Assembly (NCBI GenBank): GCA_900317015.1
Contig: ONFH01000218.1
Location: 1 to 6,736 of the forward strand
Reading direction: 5' to 3'
Source of the DNA: an uncultured Erysipelotrichaceae bacterium
GTDB taxonomy: Bacteria; Bacillota_I; Bacilli_A; Erysipelotrichales; Coprobacillaceae
Length of the DNA: 6,736 nucleotides
Part shown: one piece after another, positions 1-6,731 of the stretch
How positions within the stretch are numbered: the first letter of the stretch is position 1
Layout: each line of letters starts with the position of its first letter
Notes under the pieces: generated by a model
The model's database searches: none
Told to the model about the DNA's origin: nothing
Seen by the model: only the letters and a program-made list of their open reading frames with translations
Position numbers and translations under genes: made by a program

Positions 1-3000
1 AAAAAATTAAAGGTGTTCTTTATTATTATGCGACTCATTCAGAAATGAATTATGCGGTCGTACAGAATGAATTGTATTATCATATGGGACATTCAAATAA
101 GGATACAACCTGGAGCGACCCCACTTTAAAAAGTCAAAAGAAAGCAATCAGAGACTTTGCTGAAAATTTATCAAATGAAGAGGTTACTTTGATTGATTCA
201 AGATCAACATTCTATCTTTATCGTGAAGTGGATGGAAAACTTCAGAACTTAATTACCTGCAAAGTGAATCCTTTTGAAGCACGTTTTAATAAAATTGCTA
301 CTGACACAAAAGCAAACTTAGCGGGCGCTAAAATCCAGCTTTTCAAAGTAAATGGCGATACAAAAACATTACTTAATCAAAATGGCAATACATTAAGTGG
401 TAGTACTGATACAACGGCAAGCTGGATCTCTAGTGCAAATGGGGATAAATTTGTTCTTCCTGAAGAAGGAAACTATATCCTTCATGAATTAGCTGCTCCA
501 GCTGGCTATAGAGAAACAGATGACATCGTATTTAATATGGATGCATTTGGACGTATTACTATTGATAATAACAAGAAAAATATTGCTGAATACACATTTA
601 CGATGGGAGATGCACCTGAGACAGGTAAGGATATTGAAATTGGTAAGGTTGATGGTGCAGGCAAAGCTTTATCAAATGCAAAGATTGTCATTAAGCAAGA
701 CAGTACGACGATCAAGAGCTGGACATCATCTGATCAAAATAAAACATTTAAAGTTGCACCTGGCACTTATACATTCCATGAGGAAAGTGCACCAACCAAT
801 TATCAGACAGTCAAAGATTTTAACTTTACAGTTGATGATCATGGCAACATTACTATTGATGATTCTTCAGTCACATATGCTACTGCAAAAGGGAATAAGC
901 TAACTGTTACAGATACGCATACTCCAACGAAAGTTACATTTTATAAAACATGGGATACTGGTACAAAAGCAAGAAATGTGAAACTCCAGCTTTATGTCGA
1001 TGGAAAAGCCTATGGCGACGAAGTTACATTAAGTTCAAGCGATGGTCAGAATTGGTCTTATAGCTGGAACAATGTGCCTTACAGTTATAACAATGCATAT
1101 GAAGTGAAAGAAGAAACTTCTAACGAATTCTATCCAGTTAAAATTGAAAACAATGAGGTTACGTATTATGAAAAGTATACAGGAACTGATTTTAAGAACT
1201 TAGCTAATGATACACAAATCATGTTAGTGAAACGCTTAAGTACGCAGGCTTTAGGCTTATTAACTTCAGCTGCTACGGATACAAGTGCACCATTAGACTG
1301 GAAAAATCTATCAACGTATAATGGAAAGATTGTCAATGCACCATCTGAAGATTCACTTTGGACGATTACTGACAACAAAAAAGGTGTCGTTCAACTAAAA
1401 AATGTTAAATACAATAACTTCCAGATCATCAATGTGAAGAAGTCAGTAAATTTAACAATGGCTGGGACAGCTGCAACTGCAAAAGATACTCAAGTTCACT
1501 ATAATAATGGATATTTGCAGATTGGTAGTGGAGCTTCTTCTAACTGGTCTTTAACTTATAATAACTCTACTTCTTATTCTAAAAGTAATTATTTCTCTTG
1601 TGCGAAAAGCGCAAACCTTCAATTTGATGTCTATGTAAAAAAGACAAAAACAATGAGTGCAGGAGATAATGAGAACGTTATGACTTACGACAATAAAGCT
1701 TATGAAAATGGTCAGGCAACATTGAAATTAAAGAAAGTCGATGCTAATGATCATTCTAAGGCTTTATCTGGTGCTACATTTTCTCTTTATAAATATGATG
1801 CTTCATCATCGACAAAGATTCCTGGTTTAGATATCACTGGTACAAAAGTATCTTCAGGAACAACCGCAGATGATGGGACATTATCATTTAGTGATTTAGC
1901 TTTTGGAACTTACTACGTAGTAGAAGATACAGCACCTGAAGGCTATGAAAAACTTACTGATCCTGTACAAATCTCTTGGGTCAAAGACGGGAATAACGGT
2001 AAAGCTGAGAGTGTATCATCAAAGAAAGTTGCGAATTATAGCGATGGTGTTTTATTGATTGGCAATACTAAGAATGAGAAAAAGACTACAAGTTTTACAG
2101 TTAATAAAGGCTGGGATGTCGGAACATCACCACAAGATATTCAGGTGACACTTCTTAACAATGGAAAAACTGCTGACATCGACAATGCCACAGTCACTTT
2201 AAGTGCTAAGAATAACTATCAGTATACTTGGAAGGATCTCGATGCTAATGGGAAATATACGGTGGAGGAAGTCACGAAATCTGATGACTTTAAGAGTGAA
2301 GTGAACCCTTCTTCAGGTATTAAAACATTTACGAAAATTTCAAGTTTGACTGATCTCAAAGATGGTGATCAGATCGTTCTTGTGACGACAAACCAAGATG
2401 CAAATCAGGCATTAGGCGTGAAATCAAATGCGACTTCGTCTAAAGGTGACTTACGTCTTGTCACACTTAATACTGGATCTTTAGGCTCTTCCACACTTTA
2501 TAGCTATCCAGCTGATGATACTTTATGGAGCGTTGGAAATCTTACGAGCAACACGTTTGAATTATCTAACGTGAAATATAGTGGTTTAAAGATTGCTAAT
2601 ACATCAGGAAAAAATGACAGTATTGTATCTTTAGATGATTCACTCATTAATGATATGTATTATGACAGTTCTAATCGATTACGCTTTGGTTATGGTAGTG
2701 GTACATGGGCTATGACTTATAATAAGAGCACAAAAGAATTTACTTGTTCTGCTCCTAATGCATTTGGAGAGAATCAGTTACAATTTGCAATCTATAAGGT
2801 CAATACAGTAAAATCTACAACTACTGATCATGGAAGTACTGCTGTTATTAACAATAAAAGCAATAATACAGAAAGCAAGACGGCATCTATGAAAATAAAA
2901 AAGTATGAAGTGGGAGATACCAGCAAGCTTCTTGCTAATGCCAAATTCCAGTTATATGAGAAAGATGACAATGGTACTGAAACGATCCCTCATACAACGA

Positions 3001-3350
3001 TCAAGGGTTCAAAAGTTGGTCAGGTCGCTGCAACAGATGATCAAGGACAGCTGACATTCTCAAAATTAAATGTGAATGCGACTTATTATCTTGTAGAAAC
3101 AGAAGCTCCTGATGGCTATCAGGCACTTGATGAAGCAATTGGATTAAGCGTATCCGATGATGGAGATATTTCGTTATTAAAGACGATCACAAATGTTTCT
3201 ATTAATGATGGAACTTTATCTGTTGGCGATGAAAAAGCCTATACACTACCAGATACAGGTGGATCAGGCACAGAACAGTTCTTGATTGTGGGATTACTTC
3301 TGATCTCTGTTTCAATCATTATGATGATCAAAAAATACTTCTATGAATAA
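1..3350 (+). CDS. LPXTG-anchored TED/Cna_B surface adhesin (5' end outside window)
   Basis: The frame is open to the left edge (first full codon nt 3). The Met at nt 45 has no RBS and lies inside a domain, so the true start is upstream. Residues below count from that Met. Residues 1-75 look like the end of a thioester domain: the VQNELYYHMG stretch matches the TQxAIWYYTD-type motif, with Gln7 as the thioester glutamine; its Cys partner would lie upstream. Six Cna_B domains follow at about 80-190, 195-292, 296-552, 557-676, 681-940 and 948-1064. Probable isopeptide triads are K83/E148/D189, K201/E246/D290, K301/E356/N550, K564/E627/N674, K688/E742/N937 and K953/E1018/D1062. Domains 3 and 5 each hold an extra module of about 165 residues. 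The protein ends with LPDTG (1068-1072), a hydrophobic segment and a KKYFYE tail, so a sortase should anchor it to peptidoglycan. No YPKN-type pilin motif is seen, so an adhesin is more likely than a major pilin. Domain families are confident; the ligand is unknown. Confidence 0.9.
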   Translation, partial: KIKGVLYYYATHSEMNYAVVQNELYYHMGHSNKDTTWSDPTLKSQKKAIRDFAENLSNEEVTLIDSRSTFYLYREVDGKLQNLITCKVNPFEARFNKIATDTKANLAGAKIQLFKVNGDTKTLLNQNGNTLSGSTDTTASWISSANGDKFVLPEEGNYILHELAAPAGYRETDDIVFNMDAFGRITIDNNKKNIAEYTFTMGDAPETGKDIEIGKVDGAGKALSNAKIVIKQDSTTIKSWTSSDQNKTFKVAPGTYTFHEESAPTNYQTVKDFNFTVDDHGNITIDDSSVTYATAKGNKLTVTDTHTPTKVTFYKTWDTGTKARNVKLQLYVDGKAYGDEVTLSSSDGQNWSYSWNNVPYSYNNAYEVKEETSNEFYPVKIENNEVTYYEKYTGTDFKNLANDTQIMLVKRLSTQALGLLTSAATDTSAPLDWKNLSTYNGKIVNAPSEDSLWTITDNKKGVVQLKNVKYNNFQIINVKKSVNLTMAGTAATAKDTQVHYNNGYLQIGSGASSNWSLTYNNSTSYSKSNYFSCAKSANLQFDVYVKKTKTMSAGDNENVMTYDNKAYENGQATLKLKKVDANDHSKALSGATFSLYKYDASSSTKIPGLDITGTKVSSGTTADDGTLSFSDLAFGTYYVVEDTAPEGYEKLTDPVQISWVKDGNNGKAESVSSKKVANYSDGVLLIGNTKNEKKTTSFTVNKGWDVGTSPQDIQVTLLNNGKTADIDNATVTLSAKNNYQYTWKDLDANGKYTVEEVTKSDDFKSEVNPSSGIKTFTKISSLTDLKDGDQIVLVTTNQDANQALGVKSNATSSKGDLRLVTLNTGSLGSSTLYSYPADDTLWSVGNLTSNTFELSNVKYSGLKIANTSGKNDSIVSLDDSLINDMYYDSSNRLRFGYGSGTWAMTYNKSTKEFTCSAPNAFGENQLQFAIYKVNTVKSTTTDHGSTAVINNKSNNTESKTASMKIKKYEVGDTSKLLANAKFQLYEKDDNGTETIPHTTIKGSKVGQVAATDDQGQLTFSKLNVNATYYLVETEAPDGYQALDEAIGLSVSDDGDISLLKTITNVSINDGTLSVGDEKAYTLPDTGGSGTEQFLIVGLLLISVSIIMMIKKYFYE
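1155..1649 (+). other. Nested module, copy 1 (within Cna_B domain 3 of the first gene)
   Basis: This encodes about 165 residues (371-535 counted from the Met at nt 45). Its family is not recognised. It shares ordered landmarks with the copy at 2319-2813: D-x-QI-LV, QALG, D-LW, L-x-NVKY, G-x-GSG...W-x-LTYN, an FSCA/FTCS pair and a closing LQF-x-(V/I)Y. The spacing of short beta-like segments and the W/L/G pattern would fit a beta-trefoil or lectin-like fold, but that is inference. It sits between the YEVKEE strand and the final VMTYDN strand of a B-type Cna_B domain. Confidence 0.7.
2319..2813 (+). other. Nested module, copy 2 (within Cna_B domain 5 of the first gene)
   Basis: This encodes about 165 residues (759-923), diverged from copy 1 but with the same landmarks in order: GDQIVLV, QALG, DTLW, LSNVKY, GYGSGTWAMTYN, FTCS and LQFAIYKV. 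It is flanked by KYTVEE on the left and STAVINNK on the right, the penultimate-strand Glu and last-strand Asn parts of a B-type Cna_B domain. The near-equal length and identical placement of both copies indicate an internal duplication of domain plus module. Confidence 0.7.
3246..3347 (+). other. LPXTG cell-wall sorting signal (LPDTG)
   Basis: The last 34 codons of the first gene have the three-part sorting signal: LPDTG, a short Gly/Ser/Glu spacer and about 16 hydrophobic residues (LIVGLLLISVSIIMMI), then a charged KKYFYE tail. By known sortase biology, cleavage between Thr and Gly would couple the protein to lipid II or to a pilus. No sortase gene lies in the window. Confidence 0.95.
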
Positions 3351-3352
3351 AC

Positions 3353-3385
3353 ATGGCGGGAAAACATTCCCGCCATCATTTTTTT
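3353..3385 (+). terminator. Intrinsic terminator after the first adhesin gene
   Basis: A perfect 10-bp stem (ATGGCGGGAA at 3353-3362, TTCCCGCCAT at 3367-3376) with an AACA loop is followed by seven T residues at 3379-3385. It begins two bases after the TAA of the first gene. It should end that transcript, so the second adhesin gene needs its own promoter. Confidence 0.93.
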
Positions 3386-3424
3386 ACAAAATCTATGTCT
3401 CAAGAGTGTGTCTTAAGTCATTTT

Positions 3425-3436
3425 TATTGATCAATA
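3425..3436. repeat. Perfect 12-bp palindrome in the intergenic gap
   Basis: TATTGATCAATA reads the same on both strands. It lies in the non-coding gap (3386-3663) about 170 bp upstream of the probable -35 of the second gene. It may be a protein-binding site or chance in AT-rich DNA; no regulator is encoded nearby. Confidence 0.35.
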
Positions 3437-3480
3437 TTTTACTTTACAGGTTTTCAGCTAAAAGAATCAAAAGGCTTTTG

Positions 3481-3524
3481 GTCACATATTTTTGAATTAT
3501 TTCCATGAGCTTAATATATGTGAC
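3481..3524. repeat. 9-bp inverted repeat in the intergenic gap
   Basis: GTCACATAT (3481-3489) and ATATGTGAC (3516-3524) are perfect inverted copies separated by 26 bp. There is no T-tract, so it is not an intrinsic terminator. It lies about 75 bp upstream of the probable -35 of the second gene, so a paired operator or upstream binding site is possible. Confidence 0.45.
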
Positions 3525-3583
3525 GATTAAGAAACTTGAAAAGGTGAAATAATCATTTTTAAGTACAAGTTATGCATAGTTGG

Positions 3584-3597
3584 TGCCATTTATGGCA
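3584..3597. promoter_or_regulatory. Candidate operator next to the second gene's promoter
   Basis: TGCCAT and ATGGCA form a perfect 6-bp dyad around a TT centre. It ends one base before the probable -35 hexamer, where a repressor or activator commonly binds. No sequence family is assigned. Confidence 0.4.
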
Positions 3598-3598
3598 A

Positions 3599-3627
3599 TT
3601 ATTACACTTCAAGGCTTCTTTTATAAT
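3599..3627 (+). promoter_or_regulatory. Probable sigma-A promoter of the second adhesin gene
   Basis: A consensus -10 TATAAT (3622-3627) is preceded by a weak -35 TTATTA (3599-3604) with a 17-bp spacer. Transcription would start near 3634 and give a leader of about 30 nt before the ATG at 3664. It is the best match in the gap, and the strong terminator upstream makes a promoter here necessary. Confidence 0.65.
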
Positions 3628-3652
3628 GTGAGTGAGGAATAAGTGAAGAAAG

Positions 3653-3658
3653 AAGGAG
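3653..3658 (+). promoter_or_regulatory. RBS that fixes the start at nt 3664
   Basis: AAGGAG lies 5 nt before the ATG at 3664. It rules out the in-frame GTG at 3643, which lies upstream of this RBS and would add seven charged residues ahead of a normal signal peptide. Confidence 0.85.
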
Positions 3659-4251
3659 AGATTATGAAGAGTTATTTGTCAAAAATCATAAAAATAGCCT
3701 TTGCATGTCTGCTTAGTGTCATGACGATCTTAAGTCTTGTACAACCTTCTTCAATTAAGGCGGAAGGAACAATGAGCAGTTCACTCAAGTACTATAATCT
3801 TTATGGCAGAGAAACGACACAGAAATTTTTGACTTCAAGTGTTGTAGCCTATTCATTAGATACGAATACCAAAGCTACATATGAAGCCAAAGCAAAAACG
3901 CTCTATAGCGTTTCTGACGCACAAAGCGTCGATATTTTAGGAGCCGCAAATGTTACGATTAAAATTGGAGCAACCGCGATCCAGTTATGGGATATGGGAT
4001 GGGTTGATTTGACCCTCAATTTTCATCCTGCTTTGTCGAGTGAATTGAATGATGTCAACTATTATGTCATGTATGAAAATAGTAATGGGACATTATCAAA
4101 ACTTGATGAAAGTACATCTGATGCAGAAATCACAAAAGATACATCCGGACATGTTTCAAGTGTGACGATTCATAAAATGAATAATGAGACAGCAAGTACA
4201 AGAGGCAATGGTAAGTATTTTATTGTTGCGGTGGGAACGAAGAAAACTGAA

Positions 4252-4287
4252 ACACCGACCACACCGACCACACCAACGACACCAGAT
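4252..4287 (+). repeat. 9-bp tandem repeat coding a Thr/Pro linker
   Basis: Four imperfect 9-bp units (ACACCGACC twice, then ACACCAACG and ACACCAGAT) encode TPT TPT TPT TPD, followed by KPDTPT. Such linkers separate surface domains and extend through the cell wall. Because the unit is a multiple of three, copy-number change would alter length without breaking the frame. Confidence 0.8.
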
Positions 4288-4557
4288 AAGCCAGATACCC
4301 CAACTGTTGATGGAGATGGTGAAAACAGTGTGACCAAAAAGATTCCAGTTATTTTAAAAAACACCAATACTGTAGCAGGATATATCAAAGGAAGCTTTCG
4401 TTTAGATCCCTCTTTAGATGATGATCAAACAAAGAAAAATGCGTCGGCATTATTGAACCAACAAAATGTTTTACAGTATAAAGCTGTTAAGGTGAACTAT
4501 AGTCAGTGGGAGAATGATCCAATCTACGATAAAATTGATCAGGATAACTTTACGGGT

Positions 4558-4564
4558 TGGCTAT
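4558..4564 (+). other. Frameshift point in the second adhesin gene
   Basis: Reading ...TTT ACG GGT TGG stays in the first frame, and TAT TAT ATG AAC TAC continues in the +1 frame, with a single C at 4561 between them. Ignoring that C joins DNFTGW to YYMNYTLSS. There is no homopolymer or short-repeat run here that would suggest slipped-strand phase variation, and no obvious slippery codon with stop for programmed frameshifting. A two-base deletion (leaving an extra Leu codon) would also explain it. Confidence 0.8.
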
Positions 4565-6700
4565 TATATGAACTACACACTCTCATCTCAAAGTGATGAT
4601 TCTAAGTGGCATCTTGTTTATTTCCCAGATGAGACGCTCACGAATGGCGTCGATCTGACCTCAACGTCAACGGTTACGTATAAAGATGGGGAAGTCTTTT
4701 ATTCAACCGCTTATAAAAAGAGTGGCTATTATGTGCTTGTCGAAACAGGTGAGAAAAAGACAACGGATGATTCTTCAAGTGACATACCTAATCCTACCGG
4801 AACGCACTATTGGGGCAGTTGTCCAACAATGTATGAAAGTTATAATTTCTTCATTCGAAAAGAAGAAACGCCTATCAACGGGATAACCGCTAATCCGAAA
4901 ACATTTGATCCTTTATACTATCAAGAAGGACGAGATACAGTCGCATACTGCTTTAATAAAAAGATTGCCACCCCAAATGGGAAGTATCAGATTGAAAATG
5001 CAGAAAAGTATAATTATACTGATTATGCCAGATATGATATGTACACACGTTCAACAGGAGTCGATGCTTTCTGGGCAGCTTTAAATGATGATTCATCACG
5101 CAACTATGCAGGGGCGAAGATCAGTCAGTTAACTTATCAGTCGATTGCGAAAAAGTTAGATTCTAAAAGTGTCGCAGAGACGAAGAATCTGCTTTATGAG
5201 AAGATGCTTTATATTATGTATAACGGCTATCATGGCAGTCAGGAAGGTATTTCTGATGACCCTAGTGGTATTAAGAAGAAGTATAATTTAAGTGATACAG
5301 AATTTCGTAAGATCACAGCTGCTTTAGTGCATTACTATACCAGTGATGATGCCACTATTAATGGGACAAAAAAAGATACTGATTCCTTAGAATATATTTA
5401 TAAAACCTATAAAGACCAGTACAGTGGCCTTTTTGGCAGTCGCTGGACGATTGCTGGGGTTTCTCATAATAATTTGATTACAAGTAATGTAAAGAATGCA
5501 ACTGCCGATTTACTGAATGGTTTAGGAGCTACACCGGTAGCGGATCGTAAGCTTTACATTTATAACTGGTCTTTTGAATATGACAAAAACACTTTAAAGA
5601 AAGTCATGGGATCAACAGTAGCCCGTCAGAATTTAATCAGTGCGGAATTTCATAAGACCAATGAATATTTCAATATTGAGAAAAACGATCCGAGTGGACA
5701 TGCACTTTCAGGGGCAGAGCTAACGATTTATAAGGGATCAGAAAGTGATGATCATATTGTTTATCATTACATTACTGATGGAACGAAAAAGTCTTTAAGT
5801 ACGAGTATGTTTGAATCAGGTGCTGTTTATACCTTAAAAGAAACGAAAGTGCCTGATGGTTATGAAAACTTTGGATCTGTTCAATTTAAGATTGAAAATA
5901 ATAAAATTGTCTTGGTAAACGATCATCCATCTGTCAAAGTCAGTGGGCGTCAGCTGATCATTACTGATCCACTTAAAAATTATGATTTACTTGTGCATAA
6001 GAAAGATCAGTATGGCACTTATGTCAAAGATGCAAAATTACAACTGGTAAAGAAGGATGGCACAATTGTCGAAGAGTGGACTTCTAATGGAAGGACACAT
6101 CGGATTAAAAATCTAAGTGCCGGCACATATATCTTAAAGGAAGTCTCAGCTCCTAAAGGTTATGAAAAAGCTGATGATATAACAATTGCACTCAACAGTA
6201 AAACAACAGGGAAAGTGTATGATGTGACGATGATCGATCCCCATAAGAAAACATTAACTGTTAGTAAAGGATGGGGTGCTGGAACATCACCAGGAGCCAT
6301 TACTGTAAGACTTCTTAAAAATGGCTATCGTGTTTCAGCCTCAGAGCGTGATGATTATAAAGTTACGTTAAATGAAGCAAACAACTGGACCTATACCTGG
6401 AGTCATTTAGATGAAGATGGTGACTACAGCGTAGAAGAAGAGACGAATAGCAATGGTGTATTGCCAGTTCCAACATCGGCAATCAAAACTTATGAAAGTA
6501 TCACTTCTTTTGATTCTTTGAAAAAAGGTGATCAGCTCGTTCTCGTATCGATAAATAATAACAATCAGGCCTTAGGCATTCAAAATGGAAGTCAGAATGC
6601 GAAAAAAGCACAATTTCGTTTTGTACCAATGAAATCAGGCAGTATGAAAGTAAGCGTCTCATTAATTAGCGTTATGTCAATATTACTGGCCTCCTGTTAA
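4562..6700 (+). pseudogene. 3' part of the second TED/Cna_B adhesin, cut short at about 6650
   Basis: The frame opens with an ATG at 4514 but only makes sense from 4562. Residues count from that ATG. Residues 17-90 finish the domain begun before the frameshift. Residues about 97-380 are a thioester domain: AYCFNKKIATP carries the expected Cys (C146, nt 4949-4951), then the KMLYIMYNGY and YNLSDTEFRKIT helices, but the TQ position reads TA (A269). Two SpaA-like Cna_B domains follow, at about 385-487 (K390/E443/D485) and 489-577 (K496/E543/D575). A B-type Cna_B domain starts at about 578 (K585, E642), then the start of the nested module (GDQLVLV, QALG). Homology to the first gene stops after FRFVPMKSGS. 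The last 18 codons, through the stop at 6700, appear to come from an inserted element. No LPXTG remains. The remainder may lie beyond the IS, outside the window. Confidence 0.82.
6482..6649 (+). other. Nested module, copy 3 (truncated, second gene)
   Basis: It has the same opening landmarks as the complete copies in the first gene: IKTY-x-SI...SLKKGDQLVLV, NNQALG, then FRFVPMKSGS matching LRLVTLNTGS. It follows a B-type Cna_B Glu strand (DYSVEE), as there. About a third of the module is present before the sequence changes to the probable IS end. Confidence 0.7.
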
Positions 6701-6703
6701 AAT
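6674..6703 (+). promoter_or_regulatory. Probable extended -10 promoter of the IS
   Basis: TGTTAAAAT (6695-6703) is an extended -10 (TGn plus TAAAAT, 5 of 6 to consensus). ATGTCA at 6674-6679, with an 18-bp spacer, is a 4 of 6 match to the -35. The expected start near 6710 falls in the hairpin loop, downstream of the left arm. Confidence 0.5.
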
Positions 6704-6724
6704 GTAATCAGCTTAACAGGAGGC
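6689..6724 (+). promoter_or_regulatory. RBS-sequestering hairpin in the IS leader
   Basis: GCCTCCTGTTAA (6689-6700) and TTAACAGGAGGC (6713-6724) form a perfect 12-bp stem with a 12-nt loop. The right arm contains the AGGAGG RBS (6718-6723) of the ATG at 6732; the left arm is a built-in anti-Shine-Dalgarno sequence. Transcripts entering from the adhesin gene would carry both arms and be poorly translated. Only TTTACTT follows, so it is a weak candidate for an intrinsic terminator. Confidence 0.65.
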
Positions 6725-6731
6725 TTTACTT

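Larger units (their letters stand above)
3664..4596 (+). pseudogene. 5' part of frameshifted TED/Cna_B surface adhesin
   Basis: The ATG at 3664 with its AAGGAG begins a 310-codon frame. Residues 1-33 are a signal peptide: charged start MKSYLSKIIK, hydrophobic core, and SIKA before the likely cut. Residues about 35-195 are a domain I do not recognise, probably beta-rich and possibly the distal tip. Residues 197-214 are a Thr/Pro linker. From about 218 a second unrecognised domain begins (KKIPVILKNTN, then YIKGSFRLDP) and reads sensibly as far as DQDNFTGW. After that the frame gives an unrelated tail (LLYELHTLISK) and stops at 4596, while the +1 frame carries on as YYMNYTLSSQSDDSKWHLVYF. This is therefore the N-terminal 299 residues of one long gene continuing from 4562. 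Alone it would be secreted but unanchored, lacking the TED and stalk. A sequencing error at the shift is the main alternative to a real mutation. Confidence 0.82.

Noticed and set aside
45..47. ATG at 45 as the true start of the first gene
   Set aside because: The frame is open to the window edge, there is no RBS at a suitable distance, and the codons before it fit the preceding helix of a thioester domain (VLYYYATHSE).
3467..3480. CAAAAGGCTTTTG as a terminator or hairpin
   Set aside because: The arms would enclose a single base, too small a loop to form; most likely chance.
3643..3663. GTG at 3643 as an earlier start for the second adhesin gene
   Set aside because: The AAGGAG at 3653-3658 lies inside this extension and serves the ATG at 3664. 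The signal peptide is normal from 3664, and the GTG has only a weak RBS-like sequence before it.
506..4388. Open frames on the - strand (506-715, 1166-1378, 4170-4388) and short + strand frames at 520-903 and 4686-4886
   Set aside because: All lie inside strongly supported coding regions in other frames, have no good RBS and show low-complexity or domain-free translations; they are shadows.
4514..4561. ATG at 4514 as the start of an independent gene
   Set aside because: The purine run before it is only about one base away, the first 16 codons resemble no signal peptide or domain, and the upstream frame is still coding meaningfully here. Homologous reading begins at 4562 as a continuation.
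4555..4565. Programmed +1 frameshift joining the two halves of the second gene
   Set aside because: No slippery sequence with an in-frame stop or stimulatory structure is apparent, and the gene is also truncated further on, which favours simple decay or a sequence error.
6689..6731. The hairpin at the right edge as the intrinsic terminator of the second adhesin gene
   Set aside because: The tail TTTACTT is poor in T, the loop is long, and the right arm doubles as a perfect RBS spaced correctly from an ATG. Weak termination is still possible.
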